Positions 49,200 to 49,826 of a DNA stretch of 49,826 bases are shown here, in pieces. This DNA comes from Akkermansiaceae bacterium. Its GTDB lineage: Bacteria; Verrucomicrobiota; Verrucomicrobiia; Verrucomicrobiales; Akkermansiaceae. The stretch's first letter is position 1, and each line of letters starts with the position of its first letter. Both the position numbers and the translations under genes were made by a program. The DNA is taken from positions 1-49,826 of the forward strand of contig JAFLSS010000009.1 in assembly GCA_022510805.1 (NCBI GenBank), read 5' to 3'. Under the pieces are notes generated by a model. The model did no database searches. It was not told the origin of the DNA and saw nothing but the letters and a program-made list of their open reading frames with translations.

Positions 49200-49826
49200 A
49201 TGAACAAGAATCACTTTATTATCAGCACCCTCGCTGCATGGACCCTTTGCGCCGCCACCCAAGGCCACGCCCTGGCTCAAGCCACCCTGGAAGCCCCGGC
49301 CGCCCCAGGTCTCACCGCCGCCACCTCGACCACCGCCGAAACCGAATACCAAGAAGGCCTGCGCTATTACAAGGGCAATGGCGTATCCAAAGACTATACC
49401 AAAGCCGCCCGGCACTTCCTCAAAGCCGCCGAACAAGGCCACGCCGCCGCCCAATTCTATCTGGGCTTTTGCTATGAGATCGGTAGAGGAGTAACACAGA
49501 GCTACACGGAAGCGGTGAAGTGGTATCAACTGGCGGCAGATCAGGGGAATGCTGGTGCTCAATACAATCTGGGCGGCTGCTATGCGCGCGGCCGGGGAGT
49601 CGTGCAAAGTTACACGGAAGCAGTAAGGTTGTTTAAATTGTCTGCTGATCAGGGGAATGCCGCAGCCCAACACAATATGGGTGCCTGCTATGCGAATGGC
49701 TACGGAGTAACACGGAGCTACACGGAAGCGGTGAAGTGGTATCAACTGGCGGCGGAACAGAGATATGCCCTCGCCCAATACAATCTGGGCGACTGCTACG
49801 AGCGCGGCAATGGAGTTCCGCAGAGC
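49200..49826 (+). CDS. Secreted Sel1-repeat protein, C-terminus outside window
   Basis: 209 codons visible, open to the window end. The N-terminus MNKNHFIISTLAAWTLCAAT followed by QGHALAQA is a signal peptide with a likely AXA-type cleavage site near HALAQA. From about residue 50, 36-residue Sel1 repeats follow one another without gaps (EAVKWYQLAADQGNAGAQYN, EAVRLFKLSADQGNAAAQHN, EAVKWYQLAAEQRYALAQYN). The repeats are close to identical in DNA as well. Function unknown; it may act in host or partner protein binding. Confidence 0.85.
   Translation, partial: MNKNHFIISTLAAWTLCAATQGHALAQATLEAPAAPGLTAATSTTAETEYQEGLRYYKGNGVSKDYTKAARHFLKAAEQGHAAAQFYLGFCYEIGRGVTQSYTEAVKWYQLAADQGNAGAQYNLGGCYARGRGVVQSYTEAVRLFKLSADQGNAAAQHNMGACYANGYGVTRSYTEAVKWYQLAAEQRYALAQYNLGDCYERGNGVPQS
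49501..49826 (+). repeat. 108-nt tandem repeat inside the Sel1 gene
   Basis: GCTACACGGAAGCGGTGAAG begins at 49501 and again at 49717; a slightly diverged copy (GTTACACGGAAGCAGTAAGG) begins at 49609. The period is exactly 108 nt, or 36 codons. The array continues beyond the window. Confidence 0.85.

Noticed and set aside
1..49826. CRISPR arrays, insertion sequences, prophage, tRNA or rRNA genes
   Set aside because: No spacer-repeat pattern, transposase, integrase, or tRNA-like cloverleaf was found in the intergenic stretches I read; this was by eye, so a tRNA scan would settle it.

Overview
The window is about 50 kb of high-GC bacterial chromosome with dense, mostly short-spaced operons on both strands and no tRNA, rRNA, IS element, phage module or CRISPR array that I could see. 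Gene content points to a Gram-negative, diderm, probably anaerobic gut-type member of the Verrucomicrobiota (Akkermansia-like). The support is a meso-DAP-type MurE, KdsB for LPS KDO, TonB-dependent B12 uptake, a K+-dependent membrane pyrophosphatase, a glutamate decarboxylase, a three-domain-length IspG and abundant Sel1-repeat proteins. The taxonomic call is inference from gene content, not from a marker alignment.

Layout. 1-6.8 kb: a minus-strand group with a carboxynorspermidine-dehydrogenase-like enzyme (cut by the window edge), a phosphorylase-like protein that lacks the PLP lysine, a KamA-type radical SAM aminomutase, a small ribbon-helix-helix candidate diverging from a small AP2-like protein, gadB, and rnc on the plus strand. 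6.9-12.5 kb (plus): a secreted Sel1 protein, a hairpin-rich spacer, then a tsaC/SCP2-like/iron alcohol dehydrogenase/aldehyde dehydrogenase operon. 12.6-17.9 kb: hppA, rplU-rpmA, tsaE and fhs. 17.9-31.0 kb (minus): the division and cell-wall (dcw) cluster mraZ-rsmH-ftsL-like-ftsI-murE-murF-mraY-murD-LysM-ftsW-murG, read from one promoter with a candidate MraZ operator. 31.2-37.5 kb (minus): a 40-residue poly-Q lipoprotein, nrnA-truB-ribF, ispG and three small envelope proteins of unknown function. 37.7-42.0 kb (plus): an EamA transporter/DUF3737/PatB-type lyase/cyclophilin-like operon, then kdsB. 42.0-43.1 kb (minus): a SAM-methyltransferase-like gene coupled to ftsB. 43.2-48.0 kb (plus): a cobalamin riboswitch ahead of a TonB receptor, a family-5 solute-binding protein and a TonB. 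48.0 kb to the end: two more Sel1-repeat genes, the last one truncated by the window edge.

The most striking signal not named by a gene type is in the promoters. Many transcription units have a good -35, a 16-18 nt spacer (usually 17) and a -10 (often TGnTATNAT) placed only 7-10 nt upstream of the best start codon, so their mRNAs should be leaderless or nearly so. Shine-Dalgarno sequences are essentially absent at the starts I examined. This pattern also decides several start codons.

Other points to follow are the lysine-less phosphorylase, the ~190-residue N-terminal extension of RsmH, three 10/11-bp-phased GTGTA boxes over the mraZ promoter, the B12-riboswitch operon carrying a solute-binding protein without ABC permease genes, and 108-nt near-identical repeats in the last Sel1 gene.
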